Positions 33,182 to 45,946 of a stretch of DNA of 56,757 bases are shown here, piece by piece. The DNA comes from Paulinella micropora (Eukaryota > Cercozoa > Imbricatea > Euglyphida), in NCBI GenBank assembly GCA_009731375.1, contig BJOX01000335.1, positions 523,486 to 580,242 of the forward strand, given 5' to 3'. The notes under the pieces were generated by a model that had not been told where the DNA came from, did no database searches, and saw nothing but the letters and a program-made list of their open reading frames with translations. How positions within the stretch are numbered: the stretch's first letter is position 1; each line of letters opens with the position of its first letter. Both the position numbers and the translations under genes were made by a program.

Positions 33182-33534
33182 NNNNNNNNNNCTCCTTTGG
33201 CGTCGGTTTTTTTTGGTACTTCTTTTCCTGCGGCCCCCCCCCCCCACACACACTTGTAAAAACCGGAAGCGTGCCCCCCCCTCCCTCTTGCTCTCTCTCT
33301 CTCTCTCTGGTTGTTCGCGAGATCTTATTCCCCTTCCCCCCTCCCTTCCCATCCCTTGCGTACTGTTTCCGTACGAGGCCCCCCCCTTCCCCGTTTCTTT
33401 CCTTTCTAGCACCAGTACCGTTCTTTGCCTTCATTCCCTTTTTTCTCGGGGGAGGTTCTCCCAACTTCGCGACCGCCATTTGGTTTTTTTTTGTCCTTCT
33501 CTCGCTTTCTGCCACCGCCGCTCCTCTAGCAACG

Positions 33535-33560
33535 ACAACAACAACAACAACAACAACAAA
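33535..33560 (+). repeat. AAC microsatellite
   Basis: Run of about eight AAC units just upstream of the ATG at 33573. Confidence 0.9.
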
Positions 33561-33572
33561 AGAGAGTAGCGA

Positions 33573-34580
33573 ATGCAGGGCTCGGCCGGTTTGCCCGAGC
33601 CCTGCCGTGTCAACTAGGCTGTACCGTCGTCAGCCGCGCCTGGCGTGGCCGCCGCACCCCGTTTCGCGCTGGACGACGGTACACGCAAGGCGTTGCTGCA
33701 GAGGCTCATCTGCACCCCACCGCCACTAACTCAGACAGCAGACGACCTGCTGGCCCAAGGCTGGCAGCACTGCCCCGGCGTCGACCTGGCAATGCTGTGG
33801 TGCGTCTTCCACAAGAACCCGCACGGCATCCGGAGTGTGTGCACGAAAGGCCGAAAGATCGCGTGGGTGCGGGGGCAGCTGCTCGCGGGCCTGCTGGCGA
33901 GGTTAGGCACCGATTCTATTGACGCCCGCAAGACCAGCGCCGAGCAATGGCTGTTTGTGCGCCGGTGCTGGGGCCGCGCGGCGCCCCACGCCCAAAAATG
34001 CCTGCGGGACGCTTTCGAACAGACCATGCGGGCCGTGCACCGGAAGGTGTCGGCCGCGCAAGCGCGGCGCGTGGCCGACGCGCTGCGCCTGTCGCAGGCA
34101 ATCGTTGGCGATCGACTGTGTCTGCGCCTGATCCCGCGCGGGGCGCAGCCCGTGCAGGAAATCCCGTTGTTCCTGGACCGCGCAGCGGTGGACCGAGGCC
34201 GTGTGCGGCTGTGGCTGCGGCTGTACCGCTGTGCGGGAGCCGAGCACGCGCTCAACTGGGTACGCGACGACGATGGAGAGTTGATCGAGGCGACGGAAGC
34301 CGACGGGCGCGACACAAAGGTACTGGCCGCGCTGGCCAATGTCGCCGAGGTGTCGCCCGCCTCGTACGTCACCGTGGCGTTAGTGCGCAAGGGCTGCAGC
34401 CTGTGCGGGCTGCGCGCCTGTGCCGGCCCGGGGTACTGCGAGGCGGACTGGAGCGGGCTCGACAGCGGCCGCGAACGCTGGTACACGCACGAGCTCGCAC
34501 CCTGGTGTATAGAATGTCTGCGCTGGCCCGCGTGCGTCGCCGGGCTGGTCGGGCAGTACCTGGGGCCCGTACATTTCTAG
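33573..34580 (+). CDS. Unknown Cys-rich-tailed protein with early in-frame TAG
   Basis: The ATG at 33573 is in frame with the main ORF, but a TAG follows after 14 codons (33615). From there the frame is open to TAG at 34580, about 320 codons. No other ATG is available near the start, so translation would need the GTG at 33645, readthrough or a corrected base. The body is helical and Arg/Ala/Leu-rich. The end has a zinc-finger-like Cys set: CSLCGLRACAGPGYC, then WCIECLRWPAC. No family recognised. Confidence 0.5.
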
Positions 34581-35013
34581 CATAAGCTTTTTTTTGTCCG
34601 CGGGACACTCCCCCCCCCCCCCCCCCCTTTCTTTTCCCTTTTTTTTTTTTTTTTTTTTGGGGANNNNNNNNNNAAGGGGTGGGCCGGAAGGGAGAGAGAA
34701 AGAGAGAGAGGGGGGAATGGAGCGCCAAGGGATTTATACGACGTTCCTTTTTTCTTTTTCCTGCCACAGCCCTTACCCGCCTACATTTGAAAAGAAAAAG
34801 ACTGAGAGAGCTGGTCGTTTTCTAGGGTGGCGCTGTTTTTCTTTTTTTAGTCTTGGTAGTTTTTCCTTTTCTAGCTTTAAGAAAAAAGGCACAGAAAAGC
34901 AGGGAAAAAAAAGAGATCAGCCAGATTTTTGTTTTTCTCGGACCCTCCCCCCTCTCTCCCGGCCGTTGTCTCTCTGATCGTTTTCTTACAAACCAAATAA
35001 ACACGATTCAGAC
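34581..35013. other. Spacer with poly-C and poly-T
   Basis: A C run (about 34,611-34,627) and a long T run precede a 10-N gap (34664-34673). The rest is T-rich. No gene supported. Confidence 0.6.
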
Positions 35014-38000
35014 ATGAGCTTGCTGAGAGACATAACGGTGGTGTGCAACTATGATACTCTCGCAGAACTACCTTGCTTCTACGCCAGCAAGCAGTTTGCT
35101 GATTGTAGAGATGCAGTCACTTCCTTCACTTTGGCGCAAGGCCTGCGTTATGCAGACTAGTATCACGCAGCCATGCAGGTCAGTGACCTGTCGAACAGTG
35201 CGCAGGATTACTGGTGTTTATGCAAATTGCCGTATTACTTCCCGTACTTTCAGAACCCGGGGGCCTACACATGCAAGCTCCAAAACAACCCCACCGAATT
35301 CACGACCGTTTGCTCACTAGAAACCAGCACCGGCATCGACTTCAACAAGTATGATCTGACCACGTATTGTAGCAGCCCTGGCAGCATATGCACAAAGATA
35401 TGCAAGCCTGGCTATTATACTCGACAGCAAGACAGCCCATACGCATTATGTCCTTTATTACAGCAGTTCCCATACAGTACGAAACGGGCACCTCTGTACG
35501 GATATTGGATCACTCGAGACTATTGTTGCAACGACAATGAGTGCAATCCAGCTAATCAATTAGGCTGGCGTAATCCGTGCCACCCGCAGGCGATATGCCA
35601 GGATACTGACGGCAGCTTCACGTGCACGTGTAACGCATCGGCCTTCTTAATCAACGATCCTGTGCAGCAGGGCAAGGGTTCCACTGGCTGTGTGGCCATG
35701 CCCTGTGTGCCGTACCTCCCAAGGGGCCCGGAGTACGGCACGCACTGCAACGGGCTGATGCTAGGCGGCTCCTGTACCCTGTTCTGCTCGGCCGGCTACG
35801 TCGACAACAACAGCGGCAGAGGGGTTGTGTACACCTGCCCGCAAGCAGGGCAGGTATTGCCGGCCCTGGCCGGCGGGCTGGTCCGCCGCCTGCTCGCTAC
35901 GAACGAGCTGCTGAAGAGCATGAGCAATCTGCAGTTCGAAACACTGCTGATGATCGAAGAGACCAAGCTGCTGTGGGCACAGGCGGACCTCCTGCTGGGC
36001 GACTTGGACAGCGACGGGACCGACGACGTAGTATTAACGTACGGTAGTACGGCAGACAGCGGGGGGTCTACCTACGTGTTCGTCAGCACCACGAGCGCGG
36101 CCCCGTCCCCGCTTTTCAGGCGCCTGAGCGCAAGCCCGCTCCATGGCCGGGCACAGGTTTCACGCGGTGCGCTCTGGGGCGTGACAGATCAAGGCGGCAT
36201 ACTAACGGCACGTCGATGGGGCTGGCCGCCCCCGGAAGCAGACGGGGCGGAGTGGCAGGGGCAGACCCTGGGCGCGCGGTCCATCCGGGTCGGCAACGGT
36301 TGCCTCCTGAATCTGGTGCCAGTGGCTACTAGGGAAGACCTCCTGTTCACGTTGTCATCGTGCCCTGGCTTCGGGACCTGGTACCCCGCGACGTCAGGAG
36401 AAGCGCCTTTATTCCAGTATTACCTGTACAACTGGTCTGATACCAGGTGGAGCCCGGTTGCGTTCCCGGGCGCGGCCACAGCGGCTCTCAACCCCGCGTG
36501 GGCCATGCCGCTCCTAGACAACGCAACGAGTGGAATCGCCTTGGCGGGCCAATGTAACCTAAACGTTTGGCTGGAGAATACCTACCTTAAGTCGCGGCTG
36601 CTGTGGTCACCTTCATCGTCGGACAGAGTGGTGCAGTGCCTGTCGATCCCGTCCGCTCGATCAGCGTTGGCCGTCACGTCGGCCGGCTCTCTGCTACTCG
36701 TCTTGACAACGCAGGACCCACGCAACGGCACCTTTACGGTCGACGAGATTGTCACCAGCGTTGGACAGGTCCACTACTGTGGCGGGAGCGCCAGGCCGCA
36801 GCTGCGGCTCGTAGTGCTGGACCCGGCGGGGCGGACCGCACGAATACTCGCGCAGAATCCAGTCAACGAACGAGCCGCCTTTGACATCGCCGCCTCGTTG
36901 GACTTGCCGGGCTTGTCCAACAACATCTTCATGCGGGTGGCGTGCCTAAAGCTGAGTCTTGACGAGCGCGAGGACTACAATCTGCTCATCGCGCGGCTGC
37001 TGACTGGCCAGACGTCGCTGAACCAGTCTTCGTTCCTGGTCAGCGTGCCGGTGACACAGACTACGGGCGGCAGCGCGCTGCGGTTGCTGGACCGCTGCGC
37101 TTTTCTCAAATGTATGCGCAATGCCACGTGCGAGCTGCGCAACACTTGGCCCCGCTGCCGCTACGCCGCCTGCCTCGTTGGGGACGGCGTGCGCTTCTGT
37201 GTGCCGCGCCCGCCGCTGCGGTCCGGCGGCGGCCTGTACGTGCTGCGCCTCGGCAACCAGAGTGTCGCACCGGACAACACGGGCCGCGTGCTGCCGGTGG
37301 TGTGGCGCTGCCCGAACGGCGCCGACCCGCTGTCGTGGTGCACCGCGCGGCCGTCGTGTACCGTCGAGCCGGGGCTGCCGCAGCCCGCGGTGCCAAGGGC
37401 GCTGCACTACTACGTCAACTGCCCCGACTGCCGCCTCGAGCTGTGGTACAACACGACCGCAGATGCCGACTGCTACTACCTTCTGTCAAGCGCGGGGTGG
37501 CCCGTGCTATCTACGACCGCGACCCGCCTAGAGGCCAGCTTCGTCTGGTCCGTCCTGGGCCCCCCTCCGCGGGGCTACGCAGTTGTCGAACTGGACGGTA
37601 GCGGCCGGGCCGGATATTTGTGCTACCAGGCGCACGAGCTGCTGCAGAGCTACAACTGCGCCTTTCCGTTCGTCCTGGGCGAGTCGCTGGAGCCGTCGGT
37701 GGTGTGCTCGGCGTTGGCGCGCGTAACTTGGCCCTGTGGGCCCGGTTACTCGCAAACCTCTTGTGATCTTCTGCAGCTCGCAGGCAGCACGCGTTACCGG
37801 TGCCGCGCCAACAGTTCGAACATGTTTGTGCTCGACGGCGAGGTTGATGCCAGGGCGCTGTCGGGCGACTGCGGGCTGTTGCGCCAGGCGTTCGACGCAA
37901 CAGCTGACTTCAACTGCAGCTGGCCCCTAGCCCCGGCGCCGGAGCCAGCCTTTTGCGAGATCGCGGCGCACGACCAGCTGTGGCGCCTGGCATGCTCCTC

Positions 38001-41000
38001 TTCGGCGGAAACGTGGTGCGGCCCCGAAGGCTGCGTCGGCTGTTCATTGGTGGACGTGCAGCTGGCGCGCGCGGAAACGCGCGCGCGTGCCTCGGGTCGG
38101 GAGGCGTTCTGGGCCGGCAGCGACGGCACGGCAATTGTGGCCAACTACCCCTGGCTGGCGCAGTCGCCCGGGCGTGGCCGAGCTGTTGTGCCAGCAGTGT
38201 TTCCCGCCTGAGATTGCACCCCCGACGATGGCCCCCACCGTGCTGTTACAGAACTGCCCTTACGCTTGTACCACCGAGGCCTATTCGCTGCTGGGTACGG
38301 CGTGCTCTTACCACGCCCTGCGCTGCACGCAAGACAGCGCGGGGTCGTACTTGTGCTGGTCCCTGACGGACCGGCTGGCCTGGCTGGCGTGCGGCGTAAA
38401 TCCGGTGGTCGTGGCCGCGGCCGCCGGCGGCGACTGCCGACAACTGATGACTTTGCAACCGAGCGAGCTGCACTGCTGCCGGCCGCCGCAGCGCCTAAAC
38501 ACCAACCCCGCGCCAACCGAGTTGCAGGTCGGGGGCTGTGTCTTCCTTGTGGACTCAGCCGACAACTACGCAGTGCCTGGCCAATCGTACTACTGCGCTG
38601 TCGTAGCGGGTGCGCAATACGCTCAGAACGTGACTTGGACGTGCGGGGCTACTACCGTACAGTGCGCGCTCACTGCAGCGCAGGGGCAGACCAACGAGAC
38701 AGGCGCGAGCTGTGCAGTTGCAGCAGGTGACCGTTGTCACCTGCTGCTGCCAGCAGCGGCTAATGCCAGCGCGGTATGTGAGCGCCTTGTGCGCTACTGC
38801 ACCACGAGTCCAGTCAGACCTGATGCGGCAGCAGCTCGTGACGGGCTGGCCCTCCTCGACCGTGGGGTGCGGCGCTGTGCTGCCGCCGTCTGTTGCCTTG
38901 GCGTGCCCGCCCGGGCGCAACGTGAGCTGCGGGTCCGAGCTGTGCCTGGCACAGCTGGTTGGTGGCGCTGCGCCGCTGACCATCAGTGGGCTAGACCCAC
39001 GCAATGGAGGGCGACGTGCGGGGGGCGTGCGGGGGGCAATCGATTTCGTGCAGCGCGACCACCGGGGGACGCTACGTTTGCAGCGGCAACGGCCGCTGGC
39101 GCCTGTTCAACTGCACGGTGGACTACGCTGAAACGTTGGCGCTCGGCGCGTGCGCTGCGGTGCTGGCGGCGTGCCCCGCAGAGCTGCCGCACGCGCCGGT
39201 GCGCGCGAACTCCACCAGCGACGGGACCGTGGTGTGGGCGAACGGGTGGCGCTGGTCCTGGCCGCAGGTACAAATGCTGTTGGCCGGCCGCGTGCTCAGC
39301 TACTGCGAACTGGGCCCGGACGAGGACGTGTTGCGCGCGCCGGTGCCGCCCGCGTGTGCCGCGCGGTCCCAGGGCTTGACGGTCCTGGTGCAGTACTGCA
39401 GCGCGTTGCCCGTCCACTGCCTCCCGCAGGACTTTGGCCGGGCGCTGCAGTGTGTGAATGAGTGCGAGCTGAGTGGCCAGTGCCAGACGGCACGACTGCC
39501 CGAGCTGCGTGGCGGCAGCTGGTGGCTTACCAGCCTGCAGGACGAGCCAATCACCAGTGGCTGCTGGCTCGGGACGTCCCACGGCGCGCTCGCGGGAGGT
39601 TTGTGCCCCGCGCTGCAAACCCAGTGCGTGACGTACTGTGGGACGGGGCACAGCCCGTTGGTGAGCGCATGGTCCGAGGCGGATTGCGAGCTGTCTCTGT
39701 TTCATGAGCAGCGCTTCCGTTGCGGGACCACGGACCTGGTGTGTGAGCCCCTGGCCATGGTCGCGGCGCAAGTGTCCAGACAAATGCTGGACGCGCTGCA
39801 ACGGGACATGGTGCTGAATGACCGCGTGACAGACGACTACCTGCTGTGCCACAACGCCGCGCCGTACGCGGCGGCGCGCGTGCTGTGCCCCGTGGCCCGG
39901 CAGACGCTGGGCCTAACAGAGGACCGTTGCGGGGCGCTGGCGTACGCGTGCGTCGCCACGGGCGGCACCATCGAGTGCGACGGGGGTTGGACGCTAGACC
40001 CGTTCTGTACGTTGCGGGCCGGAAGCGTCGGCGCCACGCCGGTGCCTTGTGACTGCGGCGTGCACTGGACGCCGGTTGTGCAGGCGCTGGCGCCCAGTGC
40101 GTTGATCGACAGCCAGTGCTATCTTGACATGCAGAGCGGCGGGCTGTCGAAGGCTAACCTGGACGCGTTCCGGCTCTGCACTAGCAACGCGCGGTTGGCC
40201 CCCGGGTTAGGGATGAGCTGCGCGGCCCGCGGGCTCGTGTCGCTGGACGAGTTGGTGTTGCTGTGGCTGGCGGACGACGTGCCGGAGGCTACAAGCAGGG
40301 GCTTGCTGCTGGAGCACAGCCTGCGCGGCACGAACCCGCGCGCGAGCGTCGACAGCCCGGCCGCGGCACTGCTGCTGCGGCGCCTGTGGAGCGGGGGGGA
40401 CGGCGGCCGCATTTTGTTGGGCGAGGTGCTGGCGGACAATCGTGACCGGCGCGCCTGATGCCTCGGCACCGACGACGCCGGCGCCGCCACGCCAGTGTGT
40501 GCGCTGCGCCCGGGCCTGGGGCTCCCGCTGTGCACGGTGCACTGTCCGGTTGGCACGATCGCATCGGCGGCGGCCACCCGCGCAGTGCGCTGCTGCAACG
40601 CGCAGGGCTGCTGCTGGCTCGGCACGGCGGGGCTTACTTACTCTTCGGGTGGAGCGGGGCTGCAGCAGCTGCCAACGAATAACGACACGGTCTGCCGCCC
40701 GAACCTTTTTGCGGAGCTCACGGCGTACCCACGCCCGACCGCGAACGCGCTGTTGGCGCCCAGCGACGCGCAGCGCCAGCTGTGCTTCGAGGACGTGCGT
40801 TGCCAGGCGATCGTGATCTTCGCGAACGGCGGCGTGTTCTTTAGCGAGCGAGAGCTGAACTTCCCGTTAGCGGAACTGCGGCGCCTGGACCCCGGGCGCC
40901 TGCACCAGCTAGACGCCGACAAACAGAGCACGCGTTACTTGCACCCCGTGCCAGAAGGGGAGCTGGCGGCGCGCGGCGACGTCCTGGTCACGTCGCTGCA

Positions 41001-43687
41001 GAGCGCGGTCGTAGCCTTGGACCGGCGGGTCAACCAGGCCTGCAGCCGCTTCGTTGACTGGTCTTGGTCCGGCTGGCGGCCCGCGGCGCTGTCGCGTGCA
41101 AGAACAGTGCTGCAAGAAAACTGGCGCGCGCTGGCAGGGGCAGTGGGGCTGCCACCCGACCCGAAAGCGCTGCCGGGCTTGGCGGCCCTGGTCGCTAACA
41201 AGAACGAGACCGAGTGGCGGAGGCAGGTGTGCGGCAACCAAACCGACTGCCAGGAAACACTGTTTGGGTGCCCACAGCTGGCCCGGTTGCCGGCTACGCC
41301 GCCGCGAGGCTCGCGGTCGGCTATTATTTGGCACTGCTGAACCTGACGGCCGCCGGCGCCGCTCCCAGCCAGTGGCTCGGCGAATCTGCGAACGGCAGGT
41401 TCTTTTCCTTGCAAGATCACAAAGGCGTTACACAGGATCAACTGTTGCTAATCCAGCGAACGCTGCTCCGCATGGACCTCGTGCGGGAGGTAGTGCGCGA
41501 CGCCCTCGTGCTCAGGAACGTTTACGAGGCCCGCCGCGCCGGCCACGTCGATGCCGCCGTTACGGCCCCGACGTTGCCGGAGGGCTGCGGCGCAGGCCGC
41601 GGGGCCTGCGTTTCAGGCGGTGCGTGGCCGGGGTCGGCGGCGAAGCTGGAGCTGCTGGCCCAGGCGCAGGACGACCTGCGGGCGGCGCGCCCGCGCAGCT
41701 CGGCGGCGGACCGCTTCCGGCCGGGCGACCATGCCGTGGCGGTAGCCGAAACGCGGTCGCACACGCTGCTGCGCTACTTCGTGCCGGCCTGGTCCGGCGG
41801 CGCGGTCGCAAGTGCCGGCCTCGCCGACCGTTGCGACTATGACGCGCCGTGGGGAGAGAAAGTGGACCTCACGGGCCACGAGCCGCTACCCTCTAGCTGC
41901 GGGACGCTGGCCATGACGTGGCCCTGGCAGTTTGCGGCGTACTGGAACTGGCGCAACTGGGTAACAATTGATGCGTTCTCGCACGGCGCTACTCGTTGGA
42001 GTGCGGGCGGCTGCAACTGCTCGTCGCTGTCCTTCCCGCTGTGGCGCAACGAGCCGGTGCTGGTGGACTGACACTACTGGCAAGGCTGTTTTGTGCCGCG
42101 CTGCCCGCAGCCCGTGCCGTACAACTACGACTGGTACGCACAATCCACGTTGTCGTGGTCCGTGCCCGACACGACCGTGGCGCCGCGCGACGCTGCCAGC
42201 GTGCCCTGCGGCTGGGACCGGGGCATCTGCGGCAGCAACGGCCGCTGCCAGTGCAACAGCGGCTTCCGGGTCAAGCCGAACACGGACCCCCCCACGCTGG
42301 TGTACGACGAGCAAGGCGAGCCCAGGGTCGCGCGCGTGCTGCAACAGGACGCGTGCGACATCGACGGGCGCGGCGTGTGCAAGTCCAAGCTTTCGTATGG
42401 CAGAGGCGAGGACTGCAGCGGGCGCGGCGTCTGTGTAGCCGACTTCCGTGCGGACGAGAGGGCCGCGACGTGTCGCTGTGGCGAATACATGCTCACGGGG
42501 GGCGCCAGAAAAAGCTGCTACTTGTACGAGCAAGGAGACCCGCGCTACTGCGTGGCGCAACCGTTCACGGGTTTTGTCAGCAACGGCTGGACCAGCTCGC
42601 CCTACGTCCAGCCCGCCAGCTGCAACCTACCGCCCGAGGGCTGCTTCCACAGCCCGGCGGTTGAGTGCAAGCGGGCCGCCAGCGCCGAAGTCGAGTGCGG
42701 CGAGTGTTTTGGCTGCGAGCTGCCCCGTGTCAGCCTGCTCGTGCCCGGCAGCAAGACGTCGGGGGTGTGCTTGCACAACCAGTCTAGCGGCGCAAGCAAG
42801 TGCGGCAAATGCAGCCCCGGCTACTTCGGACGGTTCTGCGAGTACGTCACGCTGAGCGGGGGGTGCTACGACAATCGCACCGCCGACAAACAGTGTGTCT
42901 GGAACTGGTATCTAGGGCAGTACGAGGAGGCCGCCCGCTCGACCATCGATGCCGATCTGCTGGAGTCAATAAATGTGTGGCCCCTGCGTGGCTCCACAGG
43001 CAAGCAGTGCAGCGGCAGCGGCCAGTGCACGCAGGCGCGCGCCTTTCCGCTGGAGTCGCACGATTTCGACCATCTGCCGGCCCTCGCCCGTTTTTCGTAC
43101 CGCAAGTCTGCGGCCCTTTTTTTTTTTGCTGTCTGGAGTCGCACGATCTCGACCGTTTCTAGCTCCCTGCCTACCTCAAGCACGCGGCGCGTGAGGCTCG
43201 GTACGAGGCCGCGATGCGCGCGGCGGCCGACGGCCAGGCCTGCCAGTGCGAGGCGGGCTTTGGCGGCAGGTTCTGTCAGGACCGCATCTGTACGCCCGCC
43301 TGCCACGTGTCAGCTACTTGTTACTACAACAACGATGGTAAGCAGGCCAAGTGCAAGTGCAAGTGCCTGTGCGCGGTAGACAAAAAGTTCAGGTGCCTGC
43401 GCCCGGAGGGCGAACAGAGCTGCAGCTGCAAACGGCCCGATTTTCCCTCGGACAAATCGTTGCCGGTCCCGACCAAGGAAATCGTCTGCGGCCAGTCTAC
43501 GCTGTCGGCCCTGGTCCGCGTCGTGGGGGGATCAGAGGTTTCCTTGGGCCTGCGCCTGCCAGACGGGGGCCACGGAGACGGACTCTGGCATTTGCAAGGC
43601 CAAGGTCGTGGCCATAGCAGACGACTACGGCACGCCGCCCCAGTAAAGGCCAACCGGACCTGCGAGGTGCTGGAACGAATGGGGTGA
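35014..43687 (+). pseudogene. Giant Cys-rich EGF/FG-GAP protein (about 2,890 codons), multiply broken
   Basis: ATG at 35014, TGA at 43687. Recognisable parts: an EGF-like module near 35,530-35,640 (CHPQAICQDTDGSFTCTCN); an FG-GAP-like calcium loop near 35,998 (GDLDSDGTDDVVL); a very long Cys-rich middle with N-glycosylation-type sites; and several EGF or laminin-EGF modules near 42,190-42,850 and 43,240-43,280 (CQCEAGFGGRFCQD). It is probably an extracellular adhesin or virion surface protein; no signal peptide or membrane anchor is visible. Breaks: in-frame TAG (35158), frame changes near 38,175, 38,800, 39,000 and 41,310, in-frame TGA at 40456 and 42069, and a partial duplication near 43,057-43,160. 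Coding quality is high on both sides of each break, so decay is recent or some breaks are assembly errors. Confidence 0.6.
43050..43160 (+). repeat. Imperfect partial duplication in the giant gene
   Basis: CTGGAGTCGCACGATTTCGA (about 43,051) recurs as CTGGAGTCGCACGATCTCGA (about 43,134), with a poly-T run between. The frame differs on the two sides. A T-rich stretch and TAG precede the downstream coding frame, so a short intron was considered, but the splice phases do not fit. Confidence 0.6.
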
Positions 43688-43980
43688 GGGGCACAGGGGG
43701 GGAGTAAAAGCTGCCTCCTTCCCCACCCCCCTTTCCCTGTGCCCCCGCCCTTTTCCCCTTCCCCTTCCCCCCCCNNNNNNNNNNTCCCCCCCCCTTCCTC
43801 CCTTTCCCTGTGCCCCCACCCTTTTCCCTTTCCCTGTGCCCCCGCCCTTTTTCCTTCCTTTGTGCCCCCGCCCTTTTCCCTTCCCCTGTGCCCTCTACTT
43901 TTTTTTTCGTCTTCCTTTTGTTTGTTTTGCTTATTTGGTTGACATATTACGGCAACGGATTAAAAAAAAAGAAGGGAAAT
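43688..43980. other. C/T-rich tandem spacer
   Basis: Repeated units like CCCTGTGCCCCCGCCCTTTT around a 10-N gap (43775-43784). No gene supported. Confidence 0.7.
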
Positions 43981-44600
43981 ATGGGCGGCCGCTCGCAGAC
44001 AGCTGTGCGCCGCGGCGCCTGGCTTGCTTTTGATTGCGTAATCTGGGGCCTGCTGCTCGATATCCTGCCGGCCAGGGACAGTTTGAACCTCATTAGCTTT
44101 CTTTACGAGCATTGCCGGACTGCACGTCCCAGCAAACGGAGGAAAATGGACGGAGCTTCCGTGGCCTTTAATCCCTTGTCCAACTTAGTGCAGCGCCGCG
44201 CGGGGCTCTTGTTGAAAAGACCCTCAGCCCCCGCCAGCACGCTTGTGAGTCGTATTGGCAAGCTCTGCAGTCGTTGTCTTATTCCAGCGCTACCACAGTC
44301 GCGGCTTAGCTTGTGCGCGGAACACGAACTAGCAGTGCCTACCCCCTGCGTCACCAGAATGACCGACTTGCGGCAGGGCCGGCCTCCGCGGCTAGTCTTG
44401 CATCCTGCTGCGCTAGCTTTGCGTTGTACAACGGCCGGCTCGTGCCCCGCTACCAGGAACTCCTGAGAGCTTGCCAAGAGGCGGGCGTGCGCTGCCGGAC
44501 GATTGGTGGCGTCTTGTACCTGTGTCACACGGACGCACCGCGTGCCTGTGCGAAATTGTGGCGTGTTCGCCACCCTGCGGTGTACAGCGCGCGTGCGTAG
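43981..44600 (+). CDS. Unknown ORF of about 205 residues, one frame break
   Basis: ATG at 43981. The first frame runs to about 44,410, and the best continuation is in another frame to TAG at 44600. The first part has a hydrophobic helix (AWLAFDCVIWGLLLDILPA) near residue 15 and a basic KRRKMDG. The last part contains GGVLYLCHTD and scattered Cys. No family recognised. Tandem C-rich sequence lies immediately upstream. Confidence 0.4.
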
Positions 44601-44888
44601 CTAGAAACCTCTTCTTCTTTCCCCCCCTCCTGCTCCCCCTCCTGTTCCTCTGCTTTTTTAAAAACCAAACCAAGGCATTGAAATTTTACTAATTTAAAAA
44701 GAAACGGCCGAAGATTTTTTTTTTGTTCCAAGCAGGAAAACGATTTCTTCACGGACTTTCGGTGCTTTAAAAAAAATATAAGAAAGCTGGCAAAAAAAAC
44801 AAAAAAGAAGGGAGGGCTATTCGTGTGTATCTTTTGTTTTCATTCTTGTAAGCTACGAAACCAGCGCTACCGACCTCTTCTTCTATCC

Positions 44889-45890
44889 CTAACTGGCTGC
44901 GGCTAAGCTTTCTGGTGTTTGTCTACGCACGGCGTTTGGATTTGGCTTCTCTTGTGTCCGGGCCTTCCGTGAATTCTTCTTCTTTCTGCTTACTATCTTA
45001 CCTTGTAATTCCGTTAGTTCTGTTCTTCCTGGCCCAGGCAAAGCCTCCACGCCTTGCAGCTGAGTATTTATAAATCCTTGCATGACGGGATTTTGTTTCA
45101 GCTCTTCTCTGAAAGAATCTTGTTTGAGATCAGCGAAACCCGTGATATATTTAGCCTTCCATCTGTAATTAACGAGCACTAGCCTTCCATCTGTAATTAA
45201 CGAGCACCAGATCATGTTCCTGGAAATGTCTAGCTGGAATCGTCTGCAGATAAAATCTGTGTTGCTCGTCAACCACGATCTCTGCATTTGCGTTTTTCTC
45301 GTGGGTAGCGCCTAGCGCGCAGTGCGCGAGAAGAGCGGTTGGAATGGGCTTCCCGGCGCCAATGATGCCCGCGTAGCGCGCGCCCTTGATGTTAGGCTGG
45401 CGGTAATGCGGAACAAAATGCTCTTGTCGTGCATCCCAGCCCTGCATCTTGGTGTCCTGCTCGCGCTCCCATCGTTCGGCGAGACGTTTGCCAACGCCGG
45501 ACATGCTGGCACAGCCGTTTTCTCCGTCGTTCTTTTTAAGAGCCCTTTCGTGCTTGCCCCTCCCTTGTCTCCTACGAGACCTCCGCGGCGTTGTTTGCCC
45601 GTCTTCGCTGCGTTTGTCGCTATCTTCGTCCGAGGAGCTTACGTCTCCGGGATTTACGGCTTTGTTAAGAACTGCCGGGAACTCTGCTATAATGAAATGT
45701 GCTGAAGATGTAATCTTCTGTCTTGCGACCAGCGCAAAGTTGAAGGGGGGCCAGAACACTACATAAAAAAACTGATCGCAAGACACTACGGTTCCTGGCT
45801 TAGCATCCTGCTCATACCAGAGCTTCTGCCCTTCGATCCAGACTTTGTATTGTTGTTGTTTTCTGTCTGGATTATAATTTTGACAAATGG
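44889..45890 (-). pseudogene. Unknown gene broken by a 28-bp tandem duplication
   Basis: The minus-strand frame is open from about 45,915 to 45,169 and resumes in another frame from about 45,200 to TAG at 44889. The switch coincides with two exact copies of a 28-bp unit (45152-45179 and 45180-45207). Removing one copy would restore a single frame, so the duplication is the likely cause of breakage. Visible blocks: SCDQFFYVVFWPPF, an acidic stretch VSSSDEDSDKRSEDG followed by a basic RRSRRRQGRGK, and a Lys/Arg-rich end. No ATG is obvious at the 5' end. No family recognised. It lies just downstream of, and in the same direction as, the zinc-ribbon gene. Confidence 0.5.
45152..45207 (-). repeat. 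28-bp exact tandem duplication
   Basis: Two identical head-to-tail 28-bp units (45152-45179 and 45180-45207). Twenty-eight is not a multiple of three, so the second copy shifts the reading frame. Confidence 0.9.
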
Positions 45891-45946
45891 AAACTAGCGG
45901 AAGAATTTTTTGTTAAAAGCCTCTTGTATGCGCCTGTAAGCCTTTT

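Noticed and set aside
43090-43180. Short intron in the giant gene
   Set aside because: T-rich stretch and TAG look like an acceptor, but no GT donor in the right phase joins the flanking frames.
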